Origin: Brevundimonas terrae
Lineage (GTDB): Bacteria > Pseudomonadota > Alphaproteobacteria > Caulobacterales > Caulobacteraceae
Reading direction: 5' to 3'
NCBI RefSeq assembly: GCF_011761985.1
Contig: NZ_JAASQT010000007.1
Location: 62,001-126,000 of the forward strand
Length of the DNA stretch: 64,000 nt
Position 1 is the stretch's first letter, and each line of letters starts with the position of its first letter. Under the pieces are notes generated by a model. That model searched no databases. It was not told the DNA's origin and saw nothing but the letters and a program-made list of their open reading frames with translations. This document shows, piece after piece, positions 1 through 8,528 of the stretch. The position numbers and the translations under genes are program-made.

Positions 1-1
1 G

Positions 2-688
2 TGGTGGAAGGAACTGTTCTGGGACGGTCGTTCGCCGACTTTGGAAGATCAGGCCCTGCACCCGTTCGTGGATCCGGTCGAAATGGCCACTAGCCACGAG
101 CGTATTGTGACCAGCATTAAAAATGACGACGTCTATGGACGTATGTTCGAGGAGGCCTTCGGAGACCGCGAGATTTCGATTGAACGCATCTCTTATGCGT
201 TGGCGTCGTTCCAGCGTTCGCTGCGTCCACGTGTGTCGAAATTCGACCGGTTCATGGATGGTCGTGCCCAACTGACCGACGAGGAACTTCAGGGGCTTAA
301 CCTGTTCCGCACCAAGGCGGGATGTGCCAACTGCCACAACGGGTCGCTGCTGAGTGACCAGAAATACCACAATATCGGGCTGAGTTATTATGGTCGCGAG
401 TTACAGGACCTCGGCCGGTACGAGGTTACGCGCGATCCGTCCGATATCGGCAAGTTCCGCACGGCCAGCCTGCGCAACATCCGCCGTACAGCCCCCTATA
501 TGCACAATGGGATCATGCCGGAGCTGAGGGGAGTGGTAACCTTCTATAATGCAGGCGGTGCACGCCCGCGCCCGCGCGATGACCAAAAGGACGATCCCTA
601 TTTCCCGCAAACCGATCCGCTGCTCGCACCACTGAACCTGACGCTCGAGGAGCGCGAGGCACTGGTCGCGTTTTTGGAGACGCTATGA
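2..688 (+). CDS. Di-haem cytochrome c peroxidase (MauG/CcpA family), 3' part
   Basis: The reading frame is open from the first base, so the start and probably the first haem domain lie before the window. About 228 residues are visible. They begin with a WKELFWDGR motif and a TLEDQAL segment typical of bacterial di-haem peroxidases. A CXXCH haem site (CANCH) is at bases 323-337, and a PYMHNG segment near 500-515 carries the probable axial ligand region. Family members reduce hydrogen peroxide, or oxidise other substrates, in the periplasm using electrons from small cytochromes. The precise substrate cannot be told. The gene ends with TGA at 686-688, and no terminator is evident after it. Confidence 0.9.
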   Translation, partial: WWKELFWDGRSPTLEDQALHPFVDPVEMATSHERIVTSIKNDDVYGRMFEEAFGDREISIERISYALASFQRSLRPRVSKFDRFMDGRAQLTDEELQGLNLFRTKAGCANCHNGSLLSDQKYHNIGLSYYGRELQDLGRYEVTRDPSDIGKFRTASLRNIRRTAPYMHNGIMPELRGVVTFYNAGGARPRPRDDQKDDPYFPQTDPLLAPLNLTLEEREALVAFLETL

Positions 689-884
689 AGCTGCCTTGAT
701 GGCCCATGCTAGTGCTTAGCGTGCAGGGCCCAAGCTTGAGCAGCTCCTTTCGGGAACTGCTTCTTGGAGTACCCGCTAGATGAAAATATCTTATCTCGGT
801 CCTCAACAAACCGGCAGCAGGCTAGGTTATATGTAGCTACTCTTAACTGGTTTTGAGCCAGTTCTAAGTGGTCCCGACAACAAA

Positions 885-961
885 TGGCGACCCTGCCAGG
901 ACTCCAACCTGGGACCTCGGCTTTAGGAAAGCCTTGCTCTATGCAGCTGAGCTACAGGGCC
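885..961 (-). tRNA. tRNA-Arg (anticodon CCT)
   Basis: Read on the minus strand this 77-base segment folds as a tRNA. The acceptor stem is GGCCCTG/CAGGGTC with one G-U pair. The D stem is GCTC/GAGC, the T stem CCAGG/CCTGG with loop TTGGAGT, the discriminator is G and the CCA is encoded. The anticodon loop TTCCTAA gives CCU, which decodes AGG. The outermost anticodon-stem pair (27-43) is an A-G mismatch; the other four pairs are good. A hairpin AACTGG-N7-CCAGTT (845-863) lies just downstream but has no T run. No integrase is nearby, so there is no sign of use as an attachment site. Confidence 0.93.
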
Positions 962-1299
962 ACGGGGTCTGAGTAGTGGAGGTGGGGCGGGGATGGAAGC
1001 CCTCTCTGCGTTCAGGATCGAGGTTTCTTGTGTGGCGCGCGGTTGGGGCGGTTGTGTCAGAGTTAACCTTTGTGGTTAAGCTGCGTTAATCTACTATATG
1101 TGGTATAGAACAAACATCGAATCGAGCGGTGTCGCTGATTCGGTCATGATTCGTTCGTGCCGCGTTTCGCGGTGCGGTAATGTTTCGTTCACGAACCTCC
1201 CGAAATCGGTGTTTTAGGCGTGTCTCTGTGGCAAAGGTCGCGCTTTGTCGGGTTTGGGGTTGTGGTCCGGCGGGCTGCATGTGCTAGGGCAGGGCGGTC
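962..1299. other. Intergenic region with clustered GANTC and TTAA motifs
   Basis: No gene is seen between the tRNA and the helicase. The stretch holds three TTAA words (near 1068, 1076 and 1087) at spacings of 9 and 6 bases, not the 7 of a standard CtrA box. It also holds three GANTC sites (1119-1123, 1137-1141, 1148-1152). It probably contains the helicase promoter and the tRNA promoter on the other strand, but no clean -35/-10 pair stands out. Confidence 0.5.
1119..1152. promoter_or_regulatory. Cluster of three GANTC (CcrM-type methylation) sites
   Basis: GAATC at 1119, GATTC at 1137 and GATTC at 1148 lie within 34 bases, about 150 bases before the helicase start. GANTC is the target of the cell-cycle methyltransferase CcrM in Caulobacterales, and such sites in promoters can make transcription depend on replication or GcrA. 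A role here is inference. Confidence 0.4.
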
Positions 1300-4200
1300 A
1301 TGAGTGATCGTTCCACTGGCCTTGCGCCCTCGCGCATTACGGCCATCCTCGGCCCGACCAATACGGGCAAGACCCATCTGACGGTCGAGCGGATGCTGGG
1401 TCATGCGTCGGGCATGATCGGCCTGCCGCTGCGCCTTTTGGCGCGCGAGATTTACGAGCGTATCGTCAAGCTGCGTGGCGCGTCGTCGGTGGCGTTGATT
1501 ACCGGCGAGGAAAAGATCGTCCCGCCGCGCCCGGCCTATTTCGTCTGTACCGTCGAGGCTATGCCGCTGGAGCGGCAGGTGGATTTTCTGGCGGTTGATG
1601 AAATCCAGTTGGTAGCCGATCCCGAGCGCGGGCATGTGTTTACCCAGCGTCTGCTGCACGCACGCGGGCGCTTCGAGACGATGTTCCTTGGTGCGGGCAC
1701 GATGGCACCGCTGATGCGGCGGCTGGTGCCCGATGCCGAGATCGTCACGCGCGAGCGCCTGTCGGTCCTGACCTATGAGGGCTCCAAGAAGATCACCCGC
1801 CTGCCGCGTCGTTCGGCGGTGGTCGCGTTTTCGACCGAGCGGGTTTACGCCATTGCCGAACTGTTGCGCCGCCAAAGGGGCGGGGCGGCGGTGGTGATGG
1901 GCAGCCTTAGCCCTCGCACCCGCAATGCGCAGGTCGAGCTGTTCCAGTCGGGCGAGGTGGATTTTCTAGTCGCGACGGATGCGATCGGCATGGGCCTGAA
2001 CATGGATGTCGACCATGTGGCCTTTGCGGGCCTGAGGAAGTTTGACGGACGCCGCACGCGTCACCTTTACGCCCACGAGATTGCCCAGATTGCCGGTCGT
2101 GCCGGTCGCCATATGCGCAATGGCACGTTTGGCGTGACCGCCGAGGCCGAGGAGCTGGACGAAGATCTGGTCGAACAGATTTCCGAGCATCGCTTTGATC
2201 CGCTGGAAGCTGCCGAATGGCGCAATGCGCGGCTGGATTTTGATACCTTGCCGGACCTATTGCGCTCGCTGGAAGCGACACCGGATCGGGCGGGCTTGCG
2301 TCTGACGCTGCCGGCGCTGGATGAAACCCTGTTGCGCCGTTTGTCGCAGGACGAGGACATCAAGAAGGTGGCCCGTTCGCGCGGGGCCTTGATGCGCCTG
2401 TGGGAAGCCTGTCAGTTGCCGGACTTCCAGAAGACGACGCTGGACGAACATTCGCGTCTGTCCAAAGAGATTTTCAGCGCCCTGACCACGGGGCACGGAC
2501 GCCTTCAGGATGACTGGATCGCGCCGCGCTTTAATGATCTGGATCGCGATGATGGCCAGATCGATCAGGTCTCGGCACGGTTGTCGGGCGTGCGAACCTT
2601 GGCCTATATCGCCAACCGCCCCGATTGGCTGCACAATGCCAAAGATTGGGCCGAACGGACAAAGGTTCTGGAAGAGCGGCTCAGCGATGTGCTGCACGAG
2701 AGATTGACGGCCCGATTTGTGGACCGGCGAACAGCGGCCCTGATGCGGGTGCTGAATGATACTGCCGAAGTCGTGGCCGGTGTGGCTGACGATGGCGAAG
2801 TGACTGTAGAGGGTGAAACGGTCGGACGACTGGATGGCGTGAAGTTCACGCCGGATGCCGGTGGTTCGGCCCTTGCGGATCGTGCGCTGCGTCAGGCAGC
2901 GTTGCGGGCTGTGGCCCCGGAGATTGGACGGAGACTAAAGATATTGGCCAAAGAGCAAGACGCAGGATTTGCGCTGGACGCGGACGGAACGGTTCGCTGG
3001 CAAGGCGAGGCTGCGGCCCGCATTACCAACGAGGACGTGTTCCATCCGCAGGTGTCGCTGGTGGGCGACCTTGGCGACGCTGCGGCACGCGATGCGGCGC
3101 AAAAACGCGTCGAGACATGGCTGCTGGAAGAAGCAGGCCGTGCCTTGCGTGATCTGAAACGCCTGAAGCGGGCTGTTGACCAAGGGGTGCTGTCGGGACT
3201 GGTGCGCGGTATCGCCTGGCGCATTGTCGAGGCAGGTGGCGTGGTGCCGCGTTCTGAGGTGCAGGCCGATCTGGCCGTGCTGTCGCCGGAAGATCGCAAG
3301 TCTCTGGGCAAGTTTGCTATTCGCATCGGCACCCATGCAGTGTGGTTGCCGTCTATGCTGAAGCCACGGGCGCAAGCCTTTATGCAGGCCTATGTCGGTC
3401 GGGGCGCTGGCCGTGCGCTCAAGGGCGAGGGCTTGCTGGAACTGCGCGGTGACAAGCCGACGCCTCAGGCGCTGGCCGCATTTGGTCGCCAGATTGTGGG
3501 TCGCTTTACCGTGCCGGTGGAGTTGCTGGAAACCTATGCCGACCTGAGCCGCAAGGCCGGACGGGGCGAACTGTCCAAGGAAGCGCTTGAAACACTGGGA
3601 TGGAACGAGGGGCAGGCGCGGGCTGTACGCTCGGCCCTGCGTCCGCCGCGCCGTGAGGAAGGTGCCGCCAGCGGACCTGTGGCTATAGACGAGGATTCGC
3701 CTTTTGCCGCCTTAATGGCGCTGAAGGCCGAGGTGGCATCGCCACCTGCCAAACCGGCCAAGCCGCGCCGCCCGAAAAAACCCAAGGCTGACGTGGCGCA
3801 AGCCGTCGAAGGCATTGAAGCCGAGACTGACAAAGGTGAAGTTGCACCGAAGAAGAAGCGCCGCCGCCGCCGTGGCAAGGGTGGAGCCGAGGCGGCTGTT
3901 GAGGCGGGTACAGACGCACCTTCCGGGGCTGCTGAGGGGGCTGAGCCCACGCCGGAAGTCGCGGCAGATGGCGAGGTTCTGAAGAAGAAGCGTCGCCGCC
4001 GTCGCAAGCCCAAGGGCGAGCGCGTGGCAGTGGCCGAGGGCGTCGAGGGCGAGGCTGAAGCCGCTGCTGATGCTTCCGATGCCAAGGCTGGTGAAGTTGT
4101 TGAAGGCGAAATCGCCACGGATGGCGAGGCTGCGCCCAAGAAGAAACGCCGCCGCCGTCGTGGTCGCAAGCCAAGCACGGGTGCCGCAACGTCTGACGGC

Positions 4201-4446
4201 CAAACGCCAGAAGCCGTTGAAGGCTCTGAAGGTGTCGCGACCGAAGCGGGGGCAGAGCCTGTCGAAGGCGAGGCCCTTGAGGGCGAAGCCAAGGCCAAGC
4301 GTCGTCGCCGTCCGCGTAAACGCAAACCGGCAGCGAACACGGAATCGGGCAATGAATCCGCTGCCGAGGCGGCGGTCGAATCTGCCCCCGAGACTGCCCC
4401 GACCGCACCTGCGGCGCCCGTAGCGGTGGGTGATGGCGAGGCCTGA
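1300..4446 (+). CDS. Suv3-like DExH RNA helicase with repeated basic C-terminal tail
   Basis: This 1048-residue protein has Walker A GPTNTGKT at residues 18-25, a VDEIQ motif II, and motif VI as QIAGRAGR, matching the bacterial relatives of the mitochondrial degradosome helicase Suv3. The helicase core takes up about the first 430 residues. A middle region to about 790 resembles the family but has no motif I can name. The last 230 residues are low-complexity Ala/Glu with four Lys/Arg blocks starting near 851, 895, 947 and 1000. Known relatives unwind RNA; RNA turnover is the likely role. The S4 gene follows with a short overlap, so the two are probably co-transcribed. Confidence 0.88.
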   Translation: MSDRSTGLAPSRITAILGPTNTGKTHLTVERMLGHASGMIGLPLRLLAREIYERIVKLRGASSVALITGEEKIVPPRPAYFVCTVEAMPLERQVDFLAVDEIQLVADPERGHVFTQRLLHARGRFETMFLGAGTMAPLMRRLVPDAEIVTRERLSVLTYEGSKKITRLPRRSAVVAFSTERVYAIAELLRRQRGGAAVVMGSLSPRTRNAQVELFQSGEVDFLVATDAIGMGLNMDVDHVAFAGLRKFDGRRTRHLYAHEIAQIAGRAGRHMRNGTFGVTAEAEELDEDLVEQISEHRFDPLEAAEWRNARLDFDTLPDLLRSLEATPDRAGLRLTLPALDETLLRRLSQDEDIKKVARSRGALMRLWEACQLPDFQKTTLDEHSRLSKEIFSALTTGHGRLQDDWIAPRFNDLDRDDGQIDQVSARLSGVRTLAYIANRPDWLHNAKDWAERTKVLEERLSDVLHERLTARFVDRRTAALMRVLNDTAEVVAGVADDGEVTVEGETVGRLDGVKFTPDAGGSALADRALRQAALRAVAPEIGRRLKILAKEQDAGFALDADGTVRWQGEAAARITNEDVFHPQVSLVGDLGDAAARDAAQKRVETWLLEEAGRALRDLKRLKRAVDQGVLSGLVRGIAWRIVEAGGVVPRSEVQADLAVLSPEDRKSLGKFAIRIGTHAVWLPSMLKPRAQAFMQAYVGRGAGRALKGEGLLELRGDKPTPQALAAFGRQIVGRFTVPVELLETYADLSRKAGRGELSKEALETLGWNEGQARAVRSALRPPRREEGAASGPVAIDEDSPFAALMALKAEVASPPAKPAKPRRPKKPKADVAQAVEGIEAETDKGEVAPKKKRRRRRGKGGAEAAVEAGTDAPSGAAEGAEPTPEVAADGEVLKKKRRRRRKPKGERVAVAEGVEGEAEAAADASDAKAGEVVEGEIATDGEAAPKKKRRRRRGRKPSTGAATSDGQTPEAVEGSEGVATEAGAEPVEGEALEGEAKAKRRRRPRKRKPAANTESGNESAAEAAVESAPETAPTAPAAPVAVGDGEA

Positions 4447-4768
4447 TCCAGACGATCAGGTCGATGCGACGTCCGCGCGTGTCGATATCTGGCTGTGGCA
4501 CGCCCGCTTCTTCAAGACGCGGGCGCTTGCCGCCCAGATGGTGTCGAAAAAGAAGATACGCCTGACCCATCAGGGGCGGCAGGTGCGGCTGGATAAGCCC
4601 AGCCGCTCTGTGCATGTCGGTGACGAGGTGATGTTCACCATCGGTGGCCGGATCACCCGCGTGCGCGTTGTGCAGATGGGCGAGCGGCGCGGACCCGCTG
4701 TCGAGGCCCGCGCCCTTTATGATGATCTTTCACCACCCGATCAGGGTGGTGAACCGCCTATCTGGTGA
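4433..4768 (+). CDS. S4-domain RNA-binding protein (Hsp15-like)
   Basis: This is a 111-residue protein with an S4 fold at about residues 14-75 (VDIWLWHARFFKTRALAAQ, then a VRLDKPSR loop). It resembles Hsp15 (HslR), which binds stalled 50S subunits carrying peptidyl-tRNA. The ATG at 4433 is preferred over the adjacent GTG at 4430; either way it starts inside the end of the helicase gene, suggesting translational coupling. Its 3' end overlaps the convergent yceI-like gene by 11 bases. The S4 domain is certain; the exact Hsp15 role is inferred from similarity and size. Confidence 0.85.
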   Translation: MARPDPDDQVDATSARVDIWLWHARFFKTRALAAQMVSKKKIRLTHQGRQVRLDKPSRSVHVGDEVMFTIGGRITRVRVVQMGERRGPAVEARALYDDLSPPDQGGEPPIW

Positions 4769-5375
4769 ACTCGCCCTCGATGTGCAGTTCGACCTCGTCG
4801 CCGATCAGCGGCAGGCCATAATTGATACCGAAGTCCGAGCGTTTGATCGTGGCCTCGCCGTCAAAACCGGCGCGGTATTGTCCCATCATCGTGCCGGCCT
4901 TGTTGAACTCGACCTCCATCTTGATCGGGCGGGTGATGCCACGGATGGTCAGGTCGCCATAGACATCGGCTTCTTTGGCGTCGTCCGAATCCACAACAAT
5001 GCGCGTCGAGCGGAAGGTTGCGGTCGGATGATTTTCCGCATCGAAGAAGTCCGCATTCAGCAGATGGCGTTTCAGCGCCGCGTCATTGGGGGCGATGTCG
5101 GCAATCGGAATGGTCGCGGTAAGGGTTGAGTTGGCAGGATTGGCCGGATCCAGTTTCAGTTCAGCCTGAACATTGACGAACTGGCCGACATATTTGGAAA
5201 ATCCGGCATGGTCGATTTCCCAGGTGATGCGGCCATGGCTGGAATCCAGCTTGTAGTCACCGGCATGGACCTCGGCGGGATTGAGGGTGAAATTGTTCTT
5301 GGCCACAACCGTACCGCTGACCCCGAGGGCTGTGATGGCGGCAATGCAAAGGACGGTCTTGTAGGATTGATGCAC
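4758..5375 (-). CDS. YceI family periplasmic protein
   Basis: The 205-residue product has a signal peptide (about residues 1-25, cut after VVA) and the YceI lipocalin-like beta-barrel pattern: YKLDSSHGRITWEIDHAGFSK, then ADFFDAENHPTATF, and a terminal GDEVELHIEGEF. YceI proteins bind amphiphilic molecules such as polyisoprenoids in the periplasm. Their physiological role is unsettled, with links to stress and base exposure. The gene stands alone on the minus strand, divergent from fdxA with a 213-base gap, and converges on the S4 gene. Confidence 0.92.
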   Translation of the reverse strand: MHQSYKTVLCIAAITALGVSGTVVAKNNFTLNPAEVHAGDYKLDSSHGRITWEIDHAGFSKYVGQFVNVQAELKLDPANPANSTLTATIPIADIAPNDAALKRHLLNADFFDAENHPTATFRSTRIVVDSDDAKEADVYGDLTIRGITRPIKMEVEFNKAGTMMGQYRAGFDGEATIKRSDFGINYGLPLIGDEVELHIEGEFTR

Positions 5376-5588
5376 GGTGAAACCTCCGAAGGGGATGGTG
5401 TGAAAGCCGTAAATCTAAGAACCCTGATTATATCAGGGGCGACTGTATCACCCAATGCGGGAACAGAAAATTCGATGCCTTCGACCTAATGACAAGGCGT
5501 CATTGGTTGACACTGGCCTGACCAAGGGGCATTTGCCCGCGATCCTGTTGCCAGTTGGCCTAGCCTTTATTCGGATCCGTTTGCCGCA

Positions 5589-5930
5589 ATGACCTACATC
5601 GTCACCGACGCCTGCGTGAAATGTAAGTTCATGGACTGTGTTGAAGTGTGTCCGGTGGACTGCTTCTACGAGGGCGAGAACTTCCTCGTCATCGCGCCGG
5701 ACGAATGTATCGACTGTGGTGTGTGTGAACCGGAATGTCCGGTGGACGCTATTGTGCCCGATACCGAGGACGAGCCGGACGGCAAGTGGCTGCAGGTCAA
5801 TGCCGAGTACGCCAAGGTCTGGCCCAACATTACGGTCAAGGGCACGCCGCCCGCCGATCGCGAAGACTTCGAGCGCGAGACGGGCAAATACGAAAAGTAT
5901 TTCAGCCCGAAACCCGGCAAAGGCTCCTGA
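5589..5930 (+). CDS. fdxA: Seven-iron ferredoxin FdxA
   Basis: This 113-residue ferredoxin has two iron-sulfur motifs. The N-terminal set ([17 protein letters not shown]) is of the 3Fe-4S/4Fe-4S type, and the second is [12 protein letters not shown]. The C-terminal extension with KVWPNIT is the hallmark of the FdxA family in alphaproteobacteria. It carries single electrons in the cytoplasm; the partner is not shown by the sequence. It lies upstream of carD in the same direction, an arrangement commonly seen in alphaproteobacteria. The ATG at 5589 has only a weak upstream Shine-Dalgarno sequence. Confidence 0.95.
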   Translation: MTYIVTDACVKCKFMDCVEVCPVDCFYEGENFLVIAPDECIDCGVCEPECPVDAIVPDTEDEPDGKWLQVNAEYAKVWPNITVKGTPPADREDFERETGKYEKYFSPKPGKGS

Positions 5931-6236
5931 TAAACTGGCCTTTATCTGAACACAATTGGTCGTCTTAGCCGCAACTCGCTGCGGATATTTTGAGATTGAT
6001 CAATTTTGTGGTAGGTTCCTCCCATTCAAAACGGATGGTTACGCATTCGCGCGTGCTATTCGAGTTTACGACAGACCTCCGCTTGATTGACGGGGGCGGC
6101 CAGAGGTTCGGTGATCCGGTATAGCGTCTAATAGCTGTTTAAACATTCTCCCGACGGGCACGCAAAGTCCGCCGCGGGGACGTTTTGCTATTGGATAAAC
6201 TGTTTCATCGGCATTCTGTGCTGGGAAAGGAATGTC
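5931..6236. other. Intergenic leader before carD
   Basis: No gene is found. A short inverted repeat CCGCA-N6-TGCGG (around 5971-5986) followed by ATTTTG could be a weak fdxA terminator. The rest presumably holds the carD promoter; no confident -35/-10 pair or riboswitch-like structure was identified. Confidence 0.4.
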
Positions 6237-6809
6237 ATGACGAGCAAGTCCGGTCTGGAATTCAAGGTTGGTGATGCAGTGGTCTATCCGGCCCACGGCG
6301 TTGGCAAGGTCGCAGCGATTGAAACTCAGGAAGTCGCTGGTATGTCGCTGGAGGTCTATGTCGTGACCTTCGACCACGAGAAAATGACCCTGCGCGTCCC
6401 GACCAAGAAGGCCGCAACGGCTGGTCTGCGTACGCTCGCTGCCGATGACACCGTGACCAAGGCTCTGACGACCCTCAAGGGCCGTGCCCGCATCAAGCGC
6501 ACCATGTGGTCGCGCCGTGCGCAGGAATACGAAGCCAAGATCAATTCGGGTGACCTGATCTCGATCGCCGAGGTTGTGCGTGACCTGTTCCGTGCCGACA
6601 CCCAGCCGGAACAATCCTATTCGGAACGCCAGCTGTATGAATCGGCTCTGGACCGTATGGCCCGCGAAGTGGCGGCCGCCAACGGCATCGACAAGGATGC
6701 GGCGATTGCCCTGCTGTCCAAGTCGCTGGCCGCCAAGAAGCCGGTTGTGACCGCAGCGGCGGCAGCAGCAGCCGAGGCTGAAGCTGAAGAAGAGGCCGAA
6801 GCCGCGTAA
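6237..6809 (+). CDS. carD: CarD/CdnL family RNA polymerase-binding regulator
   Basis: The 190-residue protein has the N-terminal RNA polymerase interaction domain of CarD (FKVGDAVVYPAHGVGKV, residues about 10-70) and a helical C-terminal DNA-binding part (about 80-165), with an Ala/Glu-rich tail from about 172. In Caulobacter the homologue CdnL stabilises open complexes at sigma-70 promoters of growth genes. The start ATG has a GGAAAGGA ribosome site just upstream. A strong hairpin terminator follows at 6832-6866. Confidence 0.95.
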   Translation: MTSKSGLEFKVGDAVVYPAHGVGKVAAIETQEVAGMSLEVYVVTFDHEKMTLRVPTKKAATAGLRTLAADDTVTKALTTLKGRARIKRTMWSRRAQEYEAKINSGDLISIAEVVRDLFRADTQPEQSYSERQLYESALDRMAREVAAANGIDKDAAIALLSKSLAAKKPVVTAAAAAAAEAEAEEEAEAA

Positions 6810-6831
6810 GCTGCTTTAGCACCCCATAGAT

Positions 6832-6866
6832 AAAAGGCCCGGACATTGCTGTCCGGGCCTTTTTCT
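6832..6866 (+). terminator. Rho-independent terminator after carD
   Basis: A perfect 10-bp stem GGCCCGGACA/TGTCCGGGCC (6836-6845, 6850-6859) with loop TTGC is followed by a T run. AAAA on the other flank means it could also stop the convergent OmpA-like gene. Confidence 0.92.
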
Positions 6867-6886
6867 TTGCCGTGAGGCGTTCGGTC

Positions 6887-7456
6887 CTAGGACAGAACGA
6901 CGATGGCAACGCGACGGTTTTGTGCGCGGCCTTCGCGGGTGTTGTTCGGCGCAACCGGATGGGCCTCGCCATACGAGATGGTCGACATGCGGTTCAGCGC
7001 GATGCCTTGCGTGCTCATATAGCGGCGCACGGCTTCGGCGCGGGCCATGCCCATGCGTTCATTGGTGGCTTCCGAGCCCGAAGAATCGGTGTGGCCCTGG
7101 ATTTCCAGATAGACGCTGCGGTTCTCGGCTTTCAGGCGCTGGGCCAGTTCGGCCAGACGCTGCTCGGCTTCCGGCGAGAGGTTGTTGGCGTTGACCGGGA
7201 ATTTCACCGAGTCGTCCGACAGAACAACTTCATACAGGAACTTGCCCTCGGCCAGTTTGTGCGCGGCATTGGCACGGTCGAGAGCCTGGTTGGCGGTGCT
7301 TTCCACGCCAGTAAGGCGGTTATCGACGGCAGCGACGCGCTCGTCGACCACAGCCACATTCTCGCGAACGAACTTGTGGCTGGCACAGCCGCTGGCAACG
7401 ACGCCGATAGCCATGACGGCACCGATGGCAAGGGCTTTGCGGGACGTGAAGGTCAT
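6887..7456 (-). CDS. OmpA-domain outer-membrane lipoprotein
   Basis: The 189-residue precursor has a lipoprotein signal with lipobox VASGC (Cys about 24). A heptad-like stretch rich in Val, Asp and Ala follows (about 30-65, possible short coiled coil), then an OmpA C-terminal peptidoglycan-binding domain (about 75-189) with GHTDSSG and NRRV motifs. It should tether outer membrane to peptidoglycan. It is not the usual Pal: the helical spacer and lack of tol-pal neighbours argue for a paralogue. It is divergent from the TonB-like gene and converges on carD. Confidence 0.9.
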   Translation of the reverse strand: MTFTSRKALAIGAVMAIGVVASGCASHKFVRENVAVVDERVAAVDNRLTGVESTANQALDRANAAHKLAEGKFLYEVVLSDDSVKFPVNANNLSPEAEQRLAELAQRLKAENRSVYLEIQGHTDSSGSEATNERMGMARAEAVRRYMSTQGIALNRMSTISYGEAHPVAPNNTREGRAQNRRVAIVVLS

Positions 7457-7688
7457 ATAGTTAGCTCTCTAAATTCACGACGGAAATTGTAACCGTCAGT
7501 TGGGCAAGATGAAATAATCGTGACGCAGTTGTCGGGCTTAAGACCTGATTTTGGCAAGATATTGTCAACTTGACCGCAATATAATGCGCATTTTGGCAAC
7601 AAAGTTCCAAGAATCTCTTGAAATTTATGGTTATCGATGTCTGATCTGTAACTTGATAAATTGTCTAGAGTTTTACAAATCAGTGCCC

Positions 7689-8528
7689 ATGGCTCGAGCA
7701 GTTACACGAAAAGCAACCAAGAATATTTCATTGGCAGTGCTTCTAAGCTTGGCTGTTCATGCAGGTATCGGTGTTGTTGTTTGGGGCATGAAGCCTGACA
7801 GCCTACCGAATGTGCCAAGCCAGAATGTCGTGATGGTGGATATGGTTCCTCCAGAAACTCCGTTACCTGAAGAAATTCAGGAACCGGCCATGGCTGGACC
7901 TCCGGCAGAAACGCCAACCCCATCACAATCGGCCCAGACCGAAGAGGCTGCCAAGGCCCCGACAGTGGTGCCGAAACCGCAAACGGCACCGCCACCGCCC
8001 GTCCATCGCACACCGCCTCCGGTTTTGCCGACCGAGGTGGTGCAGGTGTCATCGGCTCCCCCCGCACTGGACCTGCGTCTGTTGGGTGAAGGCGAGCTGG
8101 CAGGCGCTCTGGTTGCGGGGGCTGGGGCTGGCGGCGGAGCGGGCGAAGGCGGATCGGGTGGGGGCGGTGAAGGTGGCAGCGGTTCCGGCGCAAGTGGTCG
8201 TTGTGACATGGCCGGACGGCTTCAGGCCCTTGTGCGGCGCGACAGCCGTATCCAGTCCGAGGTCCGCCGCGTGCAGGCCACCTTGTCGGCCGGACGGCGT
8301 GCCATGCAGATATGGGACGGAGACTGGGTGCAAAGTCAGGGTCAGGAAGGGCGCGGTCTGGCGGGTGTGCGTCAGGCTATTGCGGTCGAGGTGGCCTTTG
8401 CCCCGCGCGAGTGTCGCCAGCAGAGGGTGAACGGACTGGTCGTGCTGTCACTGGGCGATGATGCGGGGGCCCCGCGTCTGGCCTTGGGGACGGCAAGTTG
8501 GCAGTGGGGCGAGCTGGCTTTGCGTTAA
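7689..8528 (+). CDS. TonB-like inner-membrane protein with unusual C-terminus
   Basis: From the ATG at 7689 the product has 279 residues. It has one N-terminal membrane segment (SLAVLLSLAVHAGIGVVVWG), then VVMVDMVPPE and a long Pro-rich region (about 50-130), the architecture of TonB. A Gly/Ser linker follows (about 155-175). The last 100 residues contain two Cys and are not a recognisable TonB energy-transducing domain. The frame extends upstream without a stop, but the extra residues look non-coding and Cys-rich. An envelope-spanning role is likely; the partner is unknown. No exbB or exbD lies nearby. Confidence 0.75.
   Translation: MARAVTRKATKNISLAVLLSLAVHAGIGVVVWGMKPDSLPNVPSQNVVMVDMVPPETPLPEEIQEPAMAGPPAETPTPSQSAQTEEAAKAPTVVPKPQTAPPPPVHRTPPPVLPTEVVQVSSAPPALDLRLLGEGELAGALVAGAGAGGGAGEGGSGGGGEGGSGSGASGRCDMAGRLQALVRRDSRIQSEVRRVQATLSAGRRAMQIWDGDWVQSQGQEGRGLAGVRQAIAVEVAFAPRECRQQRVNGLVVLSLGDDAGAPRLALGTASWQWGELALR

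Noticed and set aside
885..961. tRNA-Arg as an integration site
   Set aside because: No integrase, no repeated tRNA 3' end and normal housekeeping genes on both sides.
3534..4352. 272-codon open frame on the minus strand, rich in Arg, Ser and Ala
   Set aside because: Mirror of the helicase Lys/Arg and Ala/Glu tail; composition explained by the repeats.
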